DNA of 40,670 nt from Chloroflexota bacterium (GCA_012516075.1 JAAYXE010000149.1:1-40670), one strand, 5' to 3'; positions 16,112 through 24,395 are shown, counted from the first letter of the stretch. The notes: generated from the letters alone by a model not told the origin. Translations and numbers: made by a program.

Positions 16112-16120
16112 TGCTATAAT
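16112..16120 (+). promoter_or_regulatory. Extended -10 promoter of the FKBP gene
   Basis: TGC plus TATAAT (16112-16120) is a perfect extended -10 with no clear -35, 47 bases before the gene. Confidence 0.6.
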
Positions 16121-16167
16121 GTTTCCGTTATTGACTATTCCCACCCAGCATCTGGAGGAACCACTCG

Positions 16168-16683
16168 ATGTCTTCGTTACGATCTGATCGTGCTCGCCGC
16201 CGTGCAGCCCGCCGCCGCAACCAGCGCATCCTGTTGATCGTCATCCTGCTTGTGCTGCTGACAGCCGCCGGCTATCTGGTCTTTACTGCTCTCAATAACC
16301 GGCCTACAGCCAGCCAGGAAGCCCTTTCGGCGACCCCGGGTCCAGGTGCCACCACCACCTCATCCGGCCTGATCATCGAAACACTGGAGGCAGGCGAGGG
16401 TGAGGCGGCTGAGGTTGGCGACACCGTCAATGTGCACTACACCGGCTGGCTGGTCGACGGCACCCAGTTCGATTCTTCCGCCGGCCGCGATCCCCTGACC
16501 TTCACCCTGGGCCAGGGCAGCGTGATCTCCGGTTGGGAGGAAGGTGTGCGGGGCATGCAGGTGGGCGAAGTCCGCAAGCTGATCATCCCACCCGCCCTGG
16601 GTTACGGCGAGGGCGGCTACCCGCCGGTGATCCCCGGAAACGCTACCCTGATCTTCCGCGTGGAACTGGTGGGCATCCAGTAG
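16168..16683 (+). CDS. Membrane-anchored FKBP-type peptidyl-prolyl isomerase
   Basis: A 171-residue protein. A very basic N-terminus ([16 protein letters not shown]) is followed by one transmembrane helix (residues 20-42, [18 protein letters not shown]), a Thr/Ser-rich linker and an FKBP domain (residues 70-171). The domain contains [32 protein letters not shown] and PALGYGEGG, matching the conserved active-site Tyr, Asp, Trp and Tyr positions. It should catalyse cis-trans isomerisation of prolyl bonds in exported proteins outside the cell membrane. GGAGG at 16154-16158 supports ATG 16168. Confidence 0.92.
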   Translation: MSSLRSDRARRRAARRRNQRILLIVILLVLLTAAGYLVFTALNNRPTASQEALSATPGPGATTTSSGLIIETLEAGEGEAAEVGDTVNVHYTGWLVDGTQFDSSAGRDPLTFTLGQGSVISGWEEGVRGMQVGEVRKLIIPPALGYGEGGYPPVIPGNATLIFRVELVGIQ

Positions 16684-16735
16684 CCCGGAACCCTGTATAG
16701 AACCCTACAGACCTGTAATTAGCCCTGAATCGAAA

Positions 16736-16761
16736 AGGCGGCTCACGTTTGTGAGCCGCCT
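16736..16761. terminator. Bidirectional terminator between convergent genes
   Basis: AGGCGGCTCAC (16736-16746) pairs with GTGAGCCGCCT (16751-16761) around GTTT. AAAA at 16733-16736 gives a T-tract on the minus strand, so it mainly serves the aminotransferase. Confidence 0.85.
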
Positions 16762-16780
16762 CGTCATTGATCACGCCGCT

Positions 16781-18022
16781 CTATACCGCCGGCGCTGCTG
16801 CACGGGCCTTTATGGCGCGTTCCAGCACGCGGCCCAGGCGGGCGATGCCCTCCTCGATCTGTTCCGGCGTGGCGTTCGAGAAGTTCAACCGCATCGTGTT
16901 ATGTCCGCCGCCGTTGGGGAAGAAGTTCTGCCCGGGCACAAAGGCCACCTTTTCTTCCACTGCCTGTTTGAACAGCTCGATGCTGTCGATCCATTCGGGC
17001 ATCTTCACCCACAGGAACAGCCCTCCCTGCGGGCGTGTCCACTCCACCCCCGGCGGGAAGTAGCGTTCCAGGGCTGCGAGCATATGGTTCCGCCGCTCGC
17101 CGTACACCTTGCGAATGGTCTTGATATGCTCGTCGAGGAACCCGCCCTTCGAAACTTCGTAAGCCAGGATCTGTGCCAGAGTCGATGTGTGCAAATCGGC
17201 GCCCTGTTTGGCCTGCACCAGCCGGCTGATCACCTCCGGCGGAGCAATCACCCAGGCCACGCGCAGCCCGGGAGCCAGGATCTTCGAGAAGGTGCTCAGG
17301 TAAATCACATTACCGCTGTAGCAGTTCCCGCAGTTGCGCATTTTGCTGTCGAGCACCACCATCGCTGGCTGGTGTTCGCCTTCGTAGCGAAGCTGTCCGT
17401 AGGGGTCATCTTCGATGATGGGCACACCATACTCGTCGGCCAGGTCGATCAGCTTCTGGCGCCGCATCGCTGGCAGGGTCACGCCGGCCGGGTTGTGGAA
17501 ATTGGGCAGCACATAGATAAATTTTGGTCCGCTGCGCAGGGCGCCCTCCAGCTCATCGGTGACCATGCCGTTCTCGTCCAGGGGCACGGTCACATATTCT
17601 GCGCCGTACACGTTCCACGACTGCATCGCGCCCAGATAGGTGGGCGACTCCACCAGAATGCGGTCGCCGCGGTTGATGAATACCTTGCCGATCAGATCCA
17701 GTGCCTGCTGTGAACCGGCTGTGATGAGGACGTTCTCCGGGGTCACCTCAATCCCGTAGCGTGCTGAGTGGCGCACGATCATCTCACGCAGCGGCTGGTA
17801 ACCCTCTGTGGTGCCGTACTGCAGCGCCTGAGCCCCCATTTCGCTCAGCACCTTCACGCTGGCTTCGGAGAACTGCTGCACCGGAAAGACATCCGGTGCG
17901 GGCAGCCCTCCGGCGAAAGAGATAACATCGGGTTGTTCGGTCAGCTTGAGCAGTTCGCGAATGGCCGAGCTGGCCATGCGCTGGGTTCGCTGTGCATAGC
18001 GGTAATCCCAAAGCGTTTGCAT
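16781..18022 (-). CDS. PLP-dependent class I/II aminotransferase (2-aminoadipate/aromatic type)
   Basis: A 413-residue fold-type I aminotransferase close to the LysN/ARO8 group. ISFAGGLPAPDVFP near residue 35 is typical of that group. The PLP lysine is Lys247 (YLSTFSKILAPGLRVAW), Asp206 and Tyr208 (IIEDDPYGQL) contact the cofactor ring, and Asn173 is in VLPNFHNPAG. Substrates could be 2-aminoadipate, branched or aromatic amino acids, or kynurenine; sequence alone does not decide. AGGAG lies just upstream on the minus strand (near 18034). The terminator at 18063-18103 separates it from the SHMT/GcvT fusion, so it has its own transcript. Confidence 0.88.
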   Translation of the reverse strand: MQTLWDYRYAQRTQRMASSAIRELLKLTEQPDVISFAGGLPAPDVFPVQQFSEASVKVLSEMGAQALQYGTTEGYQPLREMIVRHSARYGIEVTPENVLITAGSQQALDLIGKVFINRGDRILVESPTYLGAMQSWNVYGAEYVTVPLDENGMVTDELEGALRSGPKFIYVLPNFHNPAGVTLPAMRRQKLIDLADEYGVPIIEDDPYGQLRYEGEHQPAMVVLDSKMRNCGNCYSGNVIYLSTFSKILAPGLRVAWVIAPPEVISRLVQAKQGADLHTSTLAQILAYEVSKGGFLDEHIKTIRKVYGERRNHMLAALERYFPPGVEWTRPQGGLFLWVKMPEWIDSIELFKQAVEEKVAFVPGQNFFPNGGGHNTMRLNFSNATPEQIEEGIARLGRVLERAIKARAAAPAV

Positions 18023-18062
18023 TCTTTTCTCCTTTTCATTCGAAACTGGAAGCGGACCTTAT

Positions 18063-18103
18063 AAAAAGCCAGTGGTCAGCCCAAAATATCAGGCTGACCA
18101 CTG
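18063..18103 (-). terminator. Terminator of the SHMT/GcvT fusion gene
   Basis: CAGTGGTCAGCC (18070-18081) pairs with GGCTGACCACTG (18092-18103), a perfect 12-bp stem. AAAAA at 18063-18067 gives the T-tract on the minus strand. Confidence 0.9.
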
Positions 18104-18115
18104 TTGATGAACCTC

Positions 18116-21100
18116 TTACCTCATAAAACGGCTGAGGACGGTTGCCGGCGTGGGAAGAATTCCCCTGTCGCCGACCTTCATCTCCGCAGGAGGTTTTCCG
18201 GTATTCTGTGGAGCACTCTGGAAGATGTAGAAAGATGTGCCCTCCTCGGCGTATTTCAATTCGACATAAGCCTGGCCGGTGAGGGTTCCGTCGCTGTCCA
18301 CGGCGCAGCTCGTCACCCAGCCGATCACCCGCCCGCGCCGGTCGAGCACCGGGTCTCCGCTGTGCGCCATGCGTACACCTTTCTCATCGAAGCGGAAGCG
18401 CACGACCACGCCTTTGCGCTTCTTTTCGCGCTCGATGAAGGCTTCACGACCGATAAACCAGGGCTTGTAGGTTTTGACGTAGCTGCTGAAGCCGGCTTCG
18501 CCCACGCCCAGGTCGCGGTCGCCGCGCTGCTTCGAACCGGCACCCATCTCGTGGCCGTACAGCGGCAGGCCGGCCTCTGTGCGCAGCGAGTCGCGCGCTC
18601 CCAGTCCAACCGGCCGGACTCCGAACGGTTCACCGGCTTTCAACACAGCCTGGAAGAATTCCGCCGCCCGGTCGGGGTGGACGAACAATTCGAAGGCCAT
18701 CTTTTCGCCTGTGTAGCCGGTGCGGGACACAATGAGATCGAAACCGCCGACCACAGCGTCGGTGAGCTGGGTGCGCTTCAAAGCCATGATGCGCCGGCGG
18801 TTTTCGTCATCCACACCCATGGCCAGCAGGATATCGCGCGACTTCGGCCCCTGCAGGGCAATGTCTACACGCATATCAGCGCCTTCACGCGGATCGCGCA
18901 GGTTGCGCAGCACCACGTTACGCCCGAAGGCACGCGTCCAGGGCCGCTTGTTGTCGACGCGCACCTTACCCTCTTTCACGGCGTTCAGCCAGGCCCAGTC
19001 CTTATCATCATTGGAGGCATTGACCACCACCAGGTACTTCTCGGGGCCGCGGCGGTAGACCAGCAGGTCGTCGATTACATTGGCGTCCGGATCGAGGAAG
19101 TGGGTGTACAGTGATTCGCCCACGCCCAGCGCGCTGACATCGTTGCCCACCACGCAGTCCAGGAACATGGCGGCGTCCTGTCCTTCAACCTGGTACACGC
19201 CCATGTGCGCCACGTCGAACAGGCCGGCTGCCTGGCGGACGGCCAGATGTTCTTCCATGACAGAGGTGTACCAGACGGGCATCTCCCAGCCGGCAAAGGG
19301 GATCAACTTCGCCCCCAGCGACCTGTGCAGATCGAACAGCGGAGTGCGTTTGAGCTCGCCTTCGCGGTCTTCCCAAATGAACTCCGGCAGCGGTTCAGTG
19401 CCATCCGCCGGAGGGGCAATGCATACGTAATAGGGTTTGGTCGCAGCAACCGGCTCCCCGCGGGCATCCGTCTGTGGGGCCGAAGCGACCGGCCGCACCC
19501 ACACCGGGCCGGGCAGTTTACGCAGCGGGTCGTCATCGAAGCCCACGTAGCCATCCGAGAGATCCCGCAGCCAGGCGGTCGCCAGACCGGCTTTATCGGC
19601 AGGGAGGGTCAGGTGATAGGTGTCTGCGCTGACAGCTGTCAGCCAGCCGTCCACATCGCCCTGAGGGGTGAAGATCTTCGTCGGCTGGCTCTGCCCGGGC
19701 ATCAGCGCTTCGACATCGCTGGCCACCGCAAAGGTCAGGAACTCGCGGGCGCGCTCGCCGCCAATCTCGTAAACGCCCCACTCTCCATCCGGTTTATCGG
19801 CGATACTGTAGAAGTGAGGGTAGCCGTGGCTGCCGGGTTCAAAGTCGATGCCCGCTTTATGCGCCAGCTCACTGATCCGCAGCTTCACGCGCTCCAGGGT
19901 TTCAAAGTCCACCCTGGCCCGCCGCAACGCGCCGCGCCGGCCTTCCATACTGAAGGGCGTGCAGGCTTTCAGCAGCTCGGCGATGCAGTCGGCCAGCTCA
20001 ACCATATCGGCCTCTTTTAGGCCGCGCTGGGTCACCCAGGGCGTGCCCATGCGAATGCCCGATGGATCGCCCACTTTATCATCGCCCGGGATCGTGTTGC
20101 GGTTCACCACGATCCCGGCCAGATCCAGGATGCGCGCCGCCTGGTCGCCCGAGAGGCCGGTACCATCCGGACCGGTAACGCTGGAACAGTCCAGATTCAT
20201 CAGGTGCGTGTTTGTACCGCCGTAAGGAATGCGAAAGCCCAGCTCTTTGAACCGTTCGGTGAAGGCGGCGCAGTTTTTCACAATCTGCTGCTGGAGCTGC
20301 TTGAACTGCGGTTCGGCAGCCAGCTTCAGCGCCACCGCAATCGCCAGGATAGAATTGACATGCGGGCCGCCCTGCTCGCCGGGGAACACCGCCCTGTCGA
20401 TCTTCTTTGCCAGGGCCGGGTCTGTGGTAAGAATACACGCCCCGCGCGGTCCGCAGAGCGATTTGTGCGTGGTAAAGGTGATCACGTCTGCATAGCCCAC
20501 CGGGGAAGGATAGACCCCACCAGCGACCAGTCCGGCGACGTGAGCGATGTCGGCGAACAGCAGCGCTCCTACGGAGTGCGCGATGTCACGGAAGCGCTTC
20601 CAATCTACCGCCCAGGGGTACGAAGAATAACCGGCGATGATAAATTTCGGCCGGTGCTCCTTCGCCAGAGCTTCCACCTGGTCATAATCGATCTGCCCGG
20701 TCTCGGGGTCGACCGTGTAAGATACCACGTTGTATAACTTGCCCGAGCGGTTCACTGGCGATCCATGCGAAAGATGGCCGCCGTGCAGCAGGCTCATCCC
20801 CATGATCGTGTCTCCCGGGTTGACCAGAGCATGGTAGACAGCATTGTTTGCCGGTCCTCCGGAAAGGGCCTGCACATTGACATAAATCTGATCGGCGCTC
20901 ACCGTTTCGGTGGCAAACAGCTCTGCGCAGCGCCTTCTCGCCAGGGCTTCCACCAGGTCGGCGTATTCCACCCCTTTGTAGTAGCGCGGGTCAGAATAAC
21001 GCCGGTAATGGGCCAGGCGGGCATCGTAGTCCAGGATCTCTTCCTGAGTCATCCAGCGGGTTTCCTCATCCGGATAGCCTTCTGCGTAGATATTCTGGAA

Positions 21101-21256
21101 AGCAGAAGACAGCGCTTCGCGCACGGCCAGGGGAGCCTGGCTCTCGCTGGGAATCAGGATCAGCTTGCGCGCCTGGCGCTCCGCCTCGAGCTCCGATAGC
21201 TCATAAACGGCGGGGTCCAGCTCGGCAAGCGTGCCGCGAAACAGGAAATCATTCAT
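18116..21256 (-). CDS. glyA-gcvT: Fused serine hydroxymethyltransferase, degenerate T-protein-like domain and aminomethyltransferase
   Basis: A single 1046-residue frame. Residues 15-435 are SHMT, with PLP-binding Lys265 in FTTHKSLCGPRG. Residues 640-1046 are a complete T-protein: FAGWEMPVWY, the NVIDDLLVYRR acidic site and RTGYTGEKMAFE. The roughly 200 residues between are not a plain linker. Residues 498-575 (IGGERAREFLTFAVASDVEAL...) align by eye with the T-protein segment at 690-765 (VEGQDAAMFLDCVVGNDVSAL...), so a shortened GcvT/YgfZ-like folate domain appears to sit in the middle. The enzyme would take 5,10-methylene-THF made by its own T-domain and use it, with a second glycine, to form serine. 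AGGAG before ATG 21256 and the promoter at 21350-21322 are clear. No riboswitch is seen here. Confidence 0.93.
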   Translation of the reverse strand: MNDFLFRGTLAELDPAVYELSELEAERQARKLILIPSESQAPLAVREALSSAFQNIYAEGYPDEETRWMTQEEILDYDARLAHYRRYSDPRYYKGVEYADLVEALARRRCAELFATETVSADQIYVNVQALSGGPANNAVYHALVNPGDTIMGMSLLHGGHLSHGSPVNRSGKLYNVVSYTVDPETGQIDYDQVEALAKEHRPKFIIAGYSSYPWAVDWKRFRDIAHSVGALLFADIAHVAGLVAGGVYPSPVGYADVITFTTHKSLCGPRGACILTTDPALAKKIDRAVFPGEQGGPHVNSILAIAVALKLAAEPQFKQLQQQIVKNCAAFTERFKELGFRIPYGGTNTHLMNLDCSSVTGPDGTGLSGDQAARILDLAGIVVNRNTIPGDDKVGDPSGIRMGTPWVTQRGLKEADMVELADCIAELLKACTPFSMEGRRGALRRARVDFETLERVKLRISELAHKAGIDFEPGSHGYPHFYSIADKPDGEWGVYEIGGERAREFLTFAVASDVEALMPGQSQPTKIFTPQGDVDGWLTAVSADTYHLTLPADKAGLATAWLRDLSDGYVGFDDDPLRKLPGPVWVRPVASAPQTDARGEPVAATKPYYVCIAPPADGTEPLPEFIWEDREGELKRTPLFDLHRSLGAKLIPFAGWEMPVWYTSVMEEHLAVRQAAGLFDVAHMGVYQVEGQDAAMFLDCVVGNDVSALGVGESLYTHFLDPDANVIDDLLVYRRGPEKYLVVVNASNDDKDWAWLNAVKEGKVRVDNKRPWTRAFGRNVVLRNLRDPREGADMRVDIALQGPKSRDILLAMGVDDENRRRIMALKRTQLTDAVVGGFDLIVSRTGYTGEKMAFELFVHPDRAAEFFQAVLKAGEPFGVRPVGLGARDSLRTEAGLPLYGHEMGAGSKQRGDRDLGVGEAGFSSYVKTYKPWFIGREAFIEREKKRKGVVVRFRFDEKGVRMAHSGDPVLDRRGRVIGWVTSCAVDSDGTLTGQAYVELKYAEEGTSFYIFQSAPQNTGKPPAEMKVGDRGILPTPATVLSRFMR

Positions 21257-21321
21257 TAGGAACTCCTGTGAAAAGGGTGATGAGCTGCTGTTGGGCCAGG
21301 TTGACTGACAAATTCATTTTT

Positions 21322-21350
21322 ATTTTAGCTGTGCGAGTCAGGTGGGTCAA
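21322..21350 (-). promoter_or_regulatory. Sigma70 promoter of the SHMT/GcvT fusion
   Basis: Read on the minus strand, TTGACC (21350-21345), a 17-base spacer and TAAAAT (21327-21322). It lies about 66 bases upstream of the start codon and is back to back with the small-RNA promoter at 21387. Confidence 0.85.
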
Positions 21351-21386
21351 GTGATGAATTACATGCTTTAACAATGCCGCGTTAAG

Positions 21387-21454
21387 GTAGGGGAATCCCT
21401 ACAGCAGGGGTTGGGGATTCCCTACTTGAAATGGCCCTTAACATCCTGTAAGCT
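21387..21454 (+). promoter_or_regulatory. Double-operator promoter of small RNA 1
   Basis: Two palindromes, GTAGGG-GAAT-CCCTAC (21387-21402) and GTTGGG-GATT-CCCTAC (21410-21425), are 23 bp apart centre to centre. The second ends where -35 TTGAAA (21426-21431) starts. A 17-base spacer and -10 TAAGCT (21449-21454) follow. Confidence 0.8.
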
Positions 21455-21460
21455 AGAAAT

Positions 21461-21598
21461 GGATAGAGACAACCATAGGGGGAATTATTAGTGGTTGGAG
21501 GGAAGTGAATGATCAGGGGGACAGATGGGGGTTAGTGAAAAGAAGGATCATTATTCAGGTCCGCTGTCCAGGCGCAGATGACAGCGGATCTGGATTTT
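21461..21598 (+). ncRNA. Candidate small RNA 1 (about 138 nt)
   Basis: The predicted start (GGATAGAGACAACC, 21461) is 7 bases past the -10. CAACCA (21470-21475) pairs with TGGTTG (21492-21497) around a G-rich loop (TAGGGGGAATTATTAG). A G-rich stretch with several GGA motifs follows. The 3' end is a 12-bp hairpin, AGGTCCGCTGTC (21557-21568) with GACAGCGGATCT (21580-21591), followed by TTTT (21595-21598). No open frame with a ribosome binding site lies inside. The sequence is related to the RNA at 21715-21839. I do not recognise the family. The G-rich loop could pair with C-rich mRNA or bind a GGA-recognising protein such as CsrA (speculation). Confidence 0.7.
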
Positions 21599-21639
21599 AA
21601 CAGACATAATAGACATCAGATCCAAATCATACCCGAATG

Positions 21640-21707
21640 GTAGGGTTTTCCCTACCCGAAAGGTAGGGTATTCATGTATTGTTTTTCACCTTTCAGAGGT
21701 GTAAGAT
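21640..21707 (+). promoter_or_regulatory. Double-operator promoter of small RNA 2
   Basis: GTAGGG-TTTT-CCCTAC (21640-21655, perfect arms) and GTAGGG-TATT-CATGTA (21663-21678, one good arm) are again 23 bp apart. The second ends where -35 TTGTTT (21679-21684) starts. A 17-base spacer and -10 TAAGAT (21702-21707) follow. The geometry is identical to the promoter at 21387-21454. Confidence 0.8.
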
Positions 21708-21714
21708 TTTAACC

Positions 21715-21839
21715 GGATAGAGACAACCGAGGTGGGAAACTTAAATGGTTGGTAGGGTTTTGGACGGGGGATAGCGAATTCCTTGGGGATGGGTCCGAAG
21801 TCTTTGAAGCAGTTCGAAGACTTCGGACCCAAAATTTTT
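21715..21839 (+). ncRNA. Candidate small RNA 2 (about 125 nt), paralog of small RNA 1
   Basis: It begins with the same GGATAGAGACAACC as small RNA 1. CAACC (21724-21728) pairs with GGTTG (21747-21751) around a loop containing GGTGGGAAAC. GGTAGGG and GGACGGGGGA follow, matching the G-rich middle of its paralog. It ends in a 14-bp hairpin, GGGTCCGAAGTCTT (21791-21804) with AAGACTTCGGACCC (21817-21830), then AAAATTTTT (21831-21839). The 5' end, first stem and layout are kept while terminator sequences differ, which argues for two functional RNA genes rather than a recent duplication. Confidence 0.7.
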
Positions 21840-21861
21840 AACCCTTCTCTTTGATTCACAC

Positions 21862-22683
21862 CTAAACCGGATGGAACCGCTCTCCAGCCTCGATGCGCAG
21901 AGGCAGGTGATTTTCGCGCGGCGGCAGCGGGCAGGTCGCGTAGGGCGTGAAAGCGCAGGGCGGGTTGTAAGCACGGTTGAAATCGAGAATCACCGTTCCA
22001 TTCTCTGGTCCAGGCGCCACCAGATAGCGCCCGGCGGGGTAGGTATCCTCCCCGCTGGTTTCATCACGGAAGATAATGAACAGGTCCCGGTCGCCTGCCG
22101 GCAGCGCCACCAGCCGGCAGTTTTTTCCTTGAAGATTGAAATCCAGGCTGCCCAGCACCGGTATACGCTGCACGCTGCCGGCGACATCGGGCAGATCCAG
22201 AAAGCCGCCGGACGTAAAGGGGGTATAGCGTGCCTGAACCCGGTATTCTTCATCCGGTGGATACCATTCACGACCCTGGAAATTCAGCACCTCCCGGCTC
22301 TTTGAATTCCATACACGGATGGCGAGGCGATCTCCCCGTTCGATCACCACCAGCTTCAGAGGGCCAAGATAGATATAGTCCGTCTCTGCAACTCTGTCCG
22401 TGCGCAGTTCCAGATTCTGTGCCTCTTTTTCCCCCACTTTCACCGTGCCTGGCTGTTCGACATGCAGAATGACCGCATTCTCGTTGAGTTCGAAGCTCCC
22501 TGCGTGCTGTGGAACCCCTTCCTCGGCAGGCAGTACGATATCATTCCCTTCGCCAGACCCAAAAGTATTCTTCCCCGGATGAAGCCAGTGCAGCCCTGCC
22601 AGGGCAAGCCAGCCATCTTCACGCCGCAGTGCTTCGTCCAGCATGCGCCGCCATTCCAGCAGTTCTTCCTCATAACCCTTCAT
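21862..22683 (-). CDS. DUF1684 family protein
   Basis: A 273-residue protein of the DUF1684 family. The diagnostic C-terminal block is clear (residues about 240-265): LDFNRAYNPPCAFTPYATCP followed by LPPRENHLPLRIEAGE. The N-terminus, EEELLEWRRMLDEALRREDGWLALAGLHWL, is also typical. No catalytic role is established. GAGGAG lies 6 bases before ATG 22683; a second ATG at 22689 directly abuts it and the frame is open to 22773, but 22683 gives the best spacing. Its stop is 23 bases from the end of small RNA 2, which converges on it. Confidence 0.85.
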   Translation of the reverse strand: MKGYEEELLEWRRMLDEALRREDGWLALAGLHWLHPGKNTFGSGEGNDIVLPAEEGVPQHAGSFELNENAVILHVEQPGTVKVGEKEAQNLELRTDRVAETDYIYLGPLKLVVIERGDRLAIRVWNSKSREVLNFQGREWYPPDEEYRVQARYTPFTSGGFLDLPDVAGSVQRIPVLGSLDFNLQGKNCRLVALPAGDRDLFIIFRDETSGEDTYPAGRYLVAPGPENGTVILDFNRAYNPPCAFTPYATCPLPPRENHLPLRIEAGERFHPV

Positions 22684-22782
22684 GTACATCTCCTCACTGC
22701 CCCCGCATTTCGAAGCATAATGATTCTGGCAGGATTCCCCCCAAGTATAAATGAGTTTTCGTGCTCTGTTCACCAGCAGATG

Positions 22783-22829
22783 AAAAAATCAGACCAGCTC
22801 CACTCCGCAGTGTGGTGGAACTGGTCTGA
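22783..22829 (-). terminator. Terminator of the secreted beta-propeller gene
   Basis: Arms at 22789-22803 (TCAGACCAG..CCAC) and 22815-22829 (GTGG..CTGGTCTGA) form a long stem. AAAAAA at 22783-22788 provides TTTTTT on the minus strand. Confidence 0.9.
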
Positions 22830-22868
22830 TGATTTACCAGATCAGGCTTTATCGCCTGTGCGCAGGAA

Positions 22869-23813
22869 CTATGGGAACCGCGGCACCTTCACCACCCAGT
22901 ATTCGGTTTCTGGGGTTGGTTCGGTCCCAAAGCGGGCGTTCACCGCGTATAACCACGGTCCCAGCTGGTCGATCGTGGTGGGCACATCAAATTCATCGTT
23001 CAGCAGGTAATCGACGATCTGTCCGGCGGCGTCCTGCCTCGAGAGCTGAACAACCGCAATGCGGTTGAGCTGGTTCTGCACCACGTACAGCCTGCGGCCG
23101 ATAAGCAGAATACCATCGCCAAACTGGACATCACCGCCGCCCAGATCGATCAGGATCGCCTCACCGGTCTGCGGGTTGATCCCGTACAGCCGTCCCAGAT
23201 TGGACTGCACAGCGATCAGCCAGCGGCCCTGCCGTGCTGCAGTGATCCCGTTGAGGTTAAAACCCTCAGCATGGGTGTAGTCGCCGCTCAGTTCAATGGT
23301 TTCGACCTGCGCCGAATCCAGCAGTTCTCCACCGGGGCCGAGCGGTACCCGGTAGATCACCGGCTGCATGGAGTTGGTGAAATAAGCCCCGCCTCGTGTG
23401 ACGACCACATCGTTGATGAACACCATCTCAGGCGGCGAAAAGGTGTAAACAGCCAGGGTTTCGCCGGTGTCGCCGTCATAAACATAGGCCTGGCCGGTTG
23501 GGCCGCCGGCCACGAAAAGATAACCGGTGCGTTCATCATAATCCATACCAATTGCCGCCCGGCCTTCCTGAGCCGGCACCCAGATTCCCCCTTCTCCGGT
23601 GCGCAGATCGCCGCGGTAGATGGCGCCGGTGGGAATTGACCCCACATAGAAGGTCGTCTCGCGTCCGATCGCGATGCCTTCTGGCTGGAATCCATCTGGA
23701 AGAGGAATACGTGAGGGAAATGGCTCCTGAGCGCCCGCCGGGACTGCCAGGATGAGCAGAGCCAGCAGCGTAAACAGAAATGCAGCGGCTGCTTTTCCAG
23801 TCTTCATCATCAA
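22869..23813 (-). CDS. Secreted SMP-30/NHL-type beta-propeller protein
   Basis: A 314-residue protein with a signal peptide (residues 1-28, hydrophobic core AAAAFLFTLLALLILAVPAGA, likely cleavage after AGA). Repeated blades follow, for example FQPEGIAIGRETTFYVGSI, MVFINDVVVTRGGAYFTNS and FNLNGITAARQGRWLIAVQ. This is the pattern of SMP-30/gluconolactonase and related propellers, in which several acidic and Asn residues bind a divalent metal. Substrate or function is unknown. ATG triplets at 23813, 23810 and 23807 are all possible starts beside GGAGG. The gene has its own strong terminator. Confidence 0.8.
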   Translation of the reverse strand: MMMKTGKAAAAFLFTLLALLILAVPAGAQEPFPSRIPLPDGFQPEGIAIGRETTFYVGSIPTGAIYRGDLRTGEGGIWVPAQEGRAAIGMDYDERTGYLFVAGGPTGQAYVYDGDTGETLAVYTFSPPEMVFINDVVVTRGGAYFTNSMQPVIYRVPLGPGGELLDSAQVETIELSGDYTHAEGFNLNGITAARQGRWLIAVQSNLGRLYGINPQTGEAILIDLGGGDVQFGDGILLIGRRLYVVQNQLNRIAVVQLSRQDAAGQIVDYLLNDEFDVPTTIDQLGPWLYAVNARFGTEPTPETEYWVVKVPRFP

Positions 23814-24050
23814 CCTCCATTTCGATTACCACTATTCTTTCACCTGCCTGTGCCCGCCGCCAGCGGCCGGACACTGATCACCACCCTGCAGGTGCTCTTT
23901 TACAATACCAGTCTTTTTTTGAGAATTAACTTAGAGGCTGGTTAAAGCAGCCCAGATCCTCCGGTGTAACAATTAAAACCTGCGTTCGTTAATTGAGTAC
24001 AGAGCAGGCTGTCCGTCATAACCATTGCAACCAGCACATCAGGGAGGAAA

Positions 24051-24395
24051 ATGGGAAGGAAGGTTTTCATTGCTGCTTTCATGGCCATATTCATCATCAC
24101 CGCCTGCACCATACAAAACGACCCGGACTTGCTTATCGGGAAGTGGAAGTTGGAAACTGCGGTTCAGGGAATCAGAGAATTAGAATTTCTGGAGGATGGA
24201 ACAGTCTTTTTTCGCATCGATGAGAACGAGGTCGGCCCCAGTAATTTTGTGATCAACGATAAAGATATTCTCTATATCGATGGCCCGGTAGGAAAAATCG
24301 TTGGAGACGAACATAAATACCGGGTCAGCAGCGACCGCCTGACCCTGATTTACAGGGACGATACCCGCCTGAATTTCACACGTGAGAGCGACTGA
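24051..24395 (+). CDS. Small lipoprotein, lipocalin-like
   Basis: A 114-residue protein with a lipoprotein signal (RKVFIAAFMAIFIITAC, lipobox ITAC, lipidated Cys19). The mature part, LLIGKWKLET, IRELEFLEDGTVFF, DKDILYIDG and DRLTLIYRDD, reads as a small beta-barrel of the lipocalin-like type that starts with GxW. Function is unknown. GGAGG at 24043-24047 is only 3 bases from ATG 24051, a short but usable spacing. The base composition is more AT-rich than its neighbours, which may mean later acquisition. A GC-rich hairpin follows the stop. Confidence 0.7.
   Translation: MGRKVFIAAFMAIFIITACTIQNDPDLLIGKWKLETAVQGIRELEFLEDGTVFFRIDENEVGPSNFVINDKDILYIDGPVGKIVGDEHKYRVSSDRLTLIYRDDTRLNFTRESD

Noticed and set aside
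16682..16712. CCCTAC near the end of the FKBP gene as an operator
   Set aside because: Only one half-site, no GTAGGG partner and no promoter beside it.
16751..17713. A 320-residue plus-strand frame opposite the aminotransferase
   Set aside because: Shadow of the minus-strand aminotransferase, whose catalytic motifs are complete.
18104..21199. Long plus-strand frames (18104-19114, 19205-20020 and others) opposite the SHMT/GcvT gene
   Set aside because: Mirror frames of a high-GC coding region; the minus-strand protein has clear domains and a promoter, terminator and ribosome binding site.
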